Part shown: positions 63,481 to 64,000 of the stretch, piece after piece | How positions within the stretch are numbered: the stretch's first letter is position 1 | How the letters are laid out: the number at the start of each line of letters is the position of its first letter | NCBI RefSeq assembly: GCF_001909055.1 | Contig: NZ_LVWI01000046.1 | Span: 22,218-86,217 of the forward strand | Direction of reading: 5' to 3' | Length of the DNA: 64,000 nucleotides | DNA from: Paenibacillus helianthi | GTDB lineage: Bacteria > Bacillota > Bacilli > Paenibacillales > Paenibacillaceae | The notes under the pieces: generated by a model | What the model saw: the letters and a program-made list of their open reading frames with translations, nothing else | Database searches by the model: none | Told to the model about the DNA's origin: nothing | Translations under genes and position numbers: made by a program

Positions 63481-63643
63481 GTGGTGATAGGGGCGAAGCT
63501 GCGCGGAGCGTTTGGGCTTACGATCGCTGTTATCCCCCGATTCCCTGATTGAAACTACACCACTGGTTGTAGAAATCCGGGGATAAAGGCGACCACTGGC
63601 GTTTCTCCAGCTCCAAACCTCCACTCCGCGTCTACATCACCAC
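63481..63643. repeat. 163-bp nested imperfect palindrome
   Basis: Perfect arms GTGGTGAT/ATCACCAC (63481-63488 with 63636-63643), CGCGGAG/CTCCGCG (63502-63508 with 63624-63630), TTATCCCC/GGGGATAA (63530-63537 with 63579-63586) and CTACA/TGTAG (63555-63559 with 63568-63572) are nested about one centre. No coding potential. It lies in the 450-bp gap between the second cluster and the IS remnant and could be a MITE-like element or a structured RNA. Confidence 0.6.
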
Positions 63644-63815
63644 ATTTCTCAAACCCAGAAAACCGAAAAAATTGTGGGGTTGGGCGCGGCAGGGAACAAA
63701 AAAACCAGCTAATGGTATGTCAAGCACAGCTTTTGGATACCTCCGAAATTTGTTATACTGTTGAAGACATAACAAATAAACCTCCATTATTTGGAAGTTT
63801 ATGGATAATGTAAAG

Positions 63816-64000
63816 TTAAAGAGTGTAGGGTTGCCCTTTCTTAAGCATAGCGTACACGTGATGGAGTAACTTGTTGGCGCAAGCGATCACGGCTACTTTA
63901 TGGGGCTTTCCTTCACTCTTTTTTCTGTCGTAATACTCCCTGAGACGAGGGTTTAGTTCTCCTCGTAATCCGCATGTTACCGCTAAATACATCGCTCGTC
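63816..64000 (-). mobile_element. IS110/IS116/IS902-family transposase, C-terminal end (cut by window)
   Basis: On the minus strand an open frame enters from the right window edge and ends with TAA at 63816-63818, giving 61 residues. It contains AVTCGLRGELNPRLREYYDR, KPHKVAVIACANKLLHHVY and a basic end, which is the C-terminal part of an IS110/IS116 transposase (Transposase_20 domain). The N-terminal part and right end are outside the window. A small hairpin AAACCTCCA/TGGAAGTTT (about 63779-63801) lies past the stop. I cannot say if the element is complete. Confidence 0.8.

Overview
The window reads as chromosomal DNA of a spore-forming, facultatively anaerobic Paenibacillus-like Firmicute. 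The gene order spo0A-spoIVB-recN-argR-tlyA-dxs-ispA-xseBA-folD-nusB-amaP-asp23-accCB-spoIIIA(A-H)-yqhV-lysC-efp-pepP-yqhR/yqhQ is the classic Bacillales block, and many proteins look Paenibacillus-like. Genus is an inference from gene order and protein style. Most genes are on the minus strand. No tRNA, rRNA or CRISPR was seen.

Layout. 1-1082: tail of an unrecognised protein and a zinc-ribbon/TM2 protein. 1083-9265: spo0A with a sigma-H-type promoter and 0A boxes, then spoIVB, recN, argR, a small membrane protein, tlyA and dxs. 9266-13221: ispA, xseB, xseA, folD, nusB. 13420-16721: DUF2273 protein, amaP, asp23, accC, accB. 17002-23319: the complete eight-gene spoIIIA operon behind a good sigma-E promoter, with yqhV upstream. 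23596-34369: a YitT-family protein, aspartokinase, EF-P, Xaa-Pro peptidase, yqhR/yqhQ, a patatin-like lipase, a secreted GHL10-type hydrolase, mntR and splB. 34366-41498: ccdA, the zinc system znuA-znuC-(repeat-filled gap)-znuB, metG under a T-box, yidD and zur. 41657-43909: a large secreted protein with copper-amine-oxidase-N and PKD-like domains. 44229-50108 and 56718-63365: two CUT1 sugar-importer clusters, each with a YesM/YesN-type two-component system and no ATPase gene. 50358-56372: pflA, pflB, adhE. 63816-64000: the end of an IS110/IS116-type transposase cut by the window edge.

How it fits together. Sporulation initiation (Spo0A), the forespore signalling protease (SpoIVB), the mother-cell channel (SpoIIIA) and spore DNA repair (SplB) share the window with housekeeping isoprenoid, folate, fatty-acid and DNA-repair genes. 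Zur is encoded about 3 kb from znuA, whose promoter carries two Zur-like boxes. The fermentation genes pflB and adhE have FNR/CRP-type palindromes at activator positions, and cre-like sites lie upstream of adhE and of the sugar clusters. This suggests a locus where carbon supply and oxygen are read together.

No clearly new multi-gene system is visible. The features most worth following are non-coding: a two-copy bipartite palindromic repeat, one copy of which sits in the metG leader; a 14-bp tandem repeat splitting the znu genes; the twin FNR-type sites at pflB; a 163-bp nested palindrome near the IS end; and a hairpin that buries the patatin ribosome-binding site. Several start codons below differ from the longest open frame because a ribosome-binding site or promoter decides otherwise.
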